DNA of 7,060 bases from Actinomycetes bacterium (GTDB lineage Bacteria > Actinomycetota > Actinomycetes > Propionibacteriales > Nocardioidaceae), in assembly GCA_023252095.1 (NCBI GenBank), contig JAHEXN010000189.1:1-7060 (forward strand). The letters run 5' to 3'. Positions 5,214 through 7,060 of the stretch are shown in pieces. The translations under genes were made by a program, and so were the position numbers. A model generated the notes under the pieces. That model saw only the letters and a program-made list of their open reading frames with translations. It was not told where the DNA came from and did not search any database. Numbering within the stretch: position 1 is the first letter of the stretch; each line of letters begins with the position of its first letter.

Positions 5214-5930
5214 TCAGAGCGTCGGCAGAGTCCGGCTCTCGACGATGCCCCGGGCGACCTCGCGCAGCTTCACGTTGCGGTCCTGGGAGTAGCGCCGCAG
5301 GACCTCGAAGGCCTGGTCGGGCTCGACGCCGTAGCGCTCCATGACGATCCCCATCGCCATGCCGATGAGCTTGCGTGCGTCGACCGCGCGTCGCAGTCCC
5401 TCGACGTCGCGGCTCGAGGTGAGGGCCACGGACGCGTGCCGGGCGAGGATCGTCGTGACGGCGACGTCGTCGTCGTCGAAGGCGTCGGGTCGCGCCGCGT
5501 AGACGTTGAGCGATCCGTAGCAACGATCCTTCGTGGCGAGCGGGACGCTGACGATGCTGCGATACCCCAGCTCCACGACAGCCCGGCTCCACTGCGGCCA
5601 GCGCAGCTCGGTCGCCGCGTCGACCACCCGGTAGATCGTGTCGTGCTTCTCGAGAGCCTCGAGGCACGGGCCCTCGTCGAGCTCGACCTGGAGCTGGTGC
5701 GCCTGGCCGACCGCGACGCTCGTGGCGGCGGCGGTCTCGACGCGATTGCGAGCGTGTGTGAGCAGCACTCCCGCGTCGTCGCAGTGGATCGCCGACCGGG
5801 CGAACTCCGCGACCCGCTGCACGGTCTGCTCGCTGTCGGTCGACTCGTGGAGGGCGAGGAGGATCTCGGCGAGATCCGGGCCGCGGGACGAGGACGAGAT
5901 GCCGGTGGTGCTGATGGTGTCGGAGCTCAT
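5214..5930 (-). CDS. GAF and ANTAR domain protein, RNA-binding transcription antiterminator
   Basis: This is a 238-residue cytoplasmic regulator. After a Ser/Thr-rich start, residues about 18-160 form a GAF sensor domain ('DSEQTVQRVAEFARSAIHCDDAGVLL', 'LDEGPCLEAL', 'YRSIVSVPLA', 'CYGSLNVYAARPDAFDDDD'). Residues about 167-231 are an ANTAR domain, with 'ARKLIGMAMGIVMERYG', 'DQAFEVLRRYSQDRN' and 'KLREVARGIVE'. ANTAR domains bind paired-hexaloop RNA hairpins and prevent transcription termination; the GAF part probably senses a small ligand or redox signal. This GAF-ANTAR arrangement is common in actinobacteria. The ATG at 5930 is chosen because GAGAGG lies about 6 bases before it; a longer in-frame form reaching 6092 would cross the sigma factor start and begins with low-complexity Pro/Arg. 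It diverges from the sigma factor gene. No target RNA is evident in the window. Confidence 0.92.
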   Translation of the reverse strand: MSSDTISTTGISSSSRGPDLAEILLALHESTDSEQTVQRVAEFARSAIHCDDAGVLLTHARNRVETAAATSVAVGQAHQLQVELDEGPCLEALEKHDTIYRVVDAATELRWPQWSRAVVELGYRSIVSVPLATKDRCYGSLNVYAARPDAFDDDDVAVTTILARHASVALTSSRDVEGLRRAVDARKLIGMAMGIVMERYGVEPDQAFEVLRRYSQDRNVKLREVARGIVESRTLPTL

Positions 5931-6081
5931 GGTCGCCTCTCTGCTGTGCTGCGGTTCATCTGGTGCCGGGCGTGGCGGCCGCGGCGGCGGCTTCCGGTTG
6001 CGGGTGTCCGGGGCCAGTGGCAGCGTGACGAGTGGTTGAGCAGCAGCCACCGATGCACGAGCTAGCCCGGGAGACCGACTC

Positions 6082-6762
6082 ATGGCTGTCACGACACACG
6101 ATCAGCACCTGCTCATCCTGGACCATCTCCCGCTCGCGGCACGACTCGCTCGCGCCTTCCGCGGGCGCGGGGTCGACGCCGAGGACCTGGAGCAGGTCGC
6201 TCGCCTCGCCCTCGTCAAGGCCGCCGCCGGGTTCGAGGAGGATCGCGGGGCGTTCGCCGCCTTCGCGACCGCCACGATCCGCGGTGAGCTCAAGCGCCAC
6301 TTCCGTGATCGTGCCTGGGGGGTGCGACCCCCGCGGCGCGTGCAGGAGCTGCAGGCCCGGCTGGGGGTCGAGCACGACGGCACCGACATCACGACGGCGC
6401 AGATCGCCCACCTGTCGGCCCAGCTGGGGGTCCCTGCCAGCGATCTGGTCGAGGCGGCCGCCGCACGGGGTTGCTACGCGCCGGACTCGATCGAGGCGGC
6501 CCAGGACGCCGGGCACGAGATGGGCGGGATCGATGCGCGCCTCGAGCTCGTCGACGACTGGGTGACGTTCACCCGCCTGTGCCGCGACCTCCCCCGCCAG
6601 GACCGTCAGCTGCTGCAGTGGCGCTACGTCGACGACATGACGCAGCAGGAGATCGCGCACGAGTTCGGCATCAGCCAGATGCAGGTCTCACGGCGCATCT
6701 CGGCCCTGCTGGCACGCCTGCGGGCCGCCGCTGAGGGAAGCACGACCCCGCAGGCGGCCTGA
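6082..6762 (+). CDS. RNA polymerase sigma factor, SigB/SigF/SigG-like (group 3)
   Basis: This is a 226-residue alternative sigma factor. Region 2 is at about 15-85, with 'LPLAARLARAF', 'DAEDLEQVARLALVKAAAGF' and the core- and -10-contacting 'TIRGELKRHFRDRAWGVRPPRRVQEL'. Region 3 is at about 86-130, and region 4 at about 165-214 carries the helix-turn-helix 'MTQQEIAHEFGISQMQVSRRI' type segment. The segment where SigF usually has G-V-x-F-S-T-Y-A reads GAFAAFA here, and region 3 is short. That makes it a divergent member whose promoter preference may differ. These factors usually drive stress or developmental regulons under anti-sigma control, but no RsbW-type anti-sigma gene adjoins it. GGGAG lies about 9 bases before the ATG. 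The gene ends 12 bases from the convergent hydrolase gene, without a clear terminator. Confidence 0.93.
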   Translation: MAVTTHDQHLLILDHLPLAARLARAFRGRGVDAEDLEQVARLALVKAAAGFEEDRGAFAAFATATIRGELKRHFRDRAWGVRPPRRVQELQARLGVEHDGTDITTAQIAHLSAQLGVPASDLVEAAAARGCYAPDSIEAAQDAGHEMGGIDARLELVDDWVTFTRLCRDLPRQDRQLLQWRYVDDMTQQEIAHEFGISQMQVSRRISALLARLRAAAEGSTTPQAA

Positions 6763-6774
6763 CACCTCGGCGAT

Positions 6775-7060
6775 TCACGAGCCCTCCCGTCGGGCGATCT
6801 CGCGGAGCCGCCCCTGCAGGGTCCGGCGGGTCTGGGCGCCCTCTGGAACGGCCCGGGTCATCCAGACGTGGAACATCGCGGTGCGCTCGTGCACCGTCAA
6901 CACCGCGTCGTCCGTCTGCTCCGCGCGCTCGAGGAGGACCTCCACCGCAGGGCGGAGGATGTCGTGCGCCCCGACGTGGACGTCGATCGGAGGCAGCCCT
7001 GCCAGGTCGCCGAACACCGGACTGACCTCCGGATCGGTCGTGGGTCTGCTCCCGGACCAC
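6775..7060 (-). CDS. Alpha/beta hydrolase (esterase/lipase, HSL-like), C-terminal part
   Basis: The frame runs in from beyond the window end and stops at 6775, giving 94 C-terminal residues. 'DPEVSPVFGDLAGLPP' followed by 'IDVHVGAHDIL' matches the end of alpha/beta hydrolase fold-3 (hormone-sensitive-lipase-like) esterases. The Asp in GAHD is the likely catalytic acid, and the His in 'MFHVW' is the likely catalytic base. The nucleophilic Ser and the HGGG oxyanion motif would lie outside the window. A GTG at 7017 could be mistaken for a start, but family similarity continues upstream of it, so the gene is truncated by the edge. Substrates of this family are carboxylic esters; the specific one is unknown. 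Confidence 0.85.
   Translation of the reverse strand, partial: WSGSRPTTDPEVSPVFGDLAGLPPIDVHVGAHDILRPAVEVLLERAEQTDDAVLTVHERTAMFHVWMTRAVPEGAQTRRTLQGRLREIARREGS

Noticed and set aside
6032..6050. Hairpin (GTGGTTG with CAGCCAC) in the sigma factor leader
   Set aside because: It is a 7-bp stem with one wobble pair, easily expected by chance at this GC content. It does not cover the ribosome binding site and does not look like an ANTAR paired-hexaloop target.

Overview
The window is high-GC DNA of an actinobacterium. The markers are a 13E12/DUF222 protein with an actinobacterial-type LexA box, a DUF5709 protein, a GAF-ANTAR regulator and a SigB/SigF-type sigma factor. Nocardioidaceae or a related soil lineage would fit, but the genus cannot be fixed from this sequence. 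Both end genes are cut by the window edges. I see no rRNA, tRNA, CRISPR array or insertion sequence.

Layout. (1) 1-489 (-) is the N-terminal part of a 13E12-repeat/DUF222 protein. Its promoter at 490-524 has a perfect 16-bp LexA (SOS) palindrome filling the -35/-10 spacer and seems to give a leaderless mRNA. (2) 525-783 is non-coding and holds a 24-bp direct repeat with a 35-bp period. (3) 784-1236 (-) is a small acidic DUF5709 protein. (4) A perfect 19-bp-stem hairpin (1323-1364) follows the largest gene, 1392-3482 (-), a secreted GH16 beta-glucanase-like enzyme. Its N-terminal half is four copies of a ~95-residue Thr/Ala/Trp-rich repeat that I do not recognise. Its 5' leader can fold into hairpins, one of which covers the ribosome binding site. 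(5) 3675-4322 (-) is a class I SAM-dependent methyltransferase. (6) Divergent from it, 4421-4891 (+) encodes a helical protein of unknown function. Its stop codon shares a CTAG palindrome with the stop of a convergent 45-residue zinc-ribbon protein (4888-5025, -). (7) A GAF-ANTAR antiterminator (5214-5930, -) and a sigma factor (6082-6762, +) diverge from a 151-bp spacer. (8) 6775-7060 (-) is the C-terminal end of an alpha/beta hydrolase.

The genes do not form one pathway. The common themes are stress and gene-expression control (SOS-linked 13E12 gene, GAF-ANTAR protein, alternative sigma factor) and one secreted polysaccharide hydrolase. The least familiar items are the repeat array fused to the GH16 domain, the possible RNA switch in its leader, and the compact SOS promoter of the 13E12 gene.
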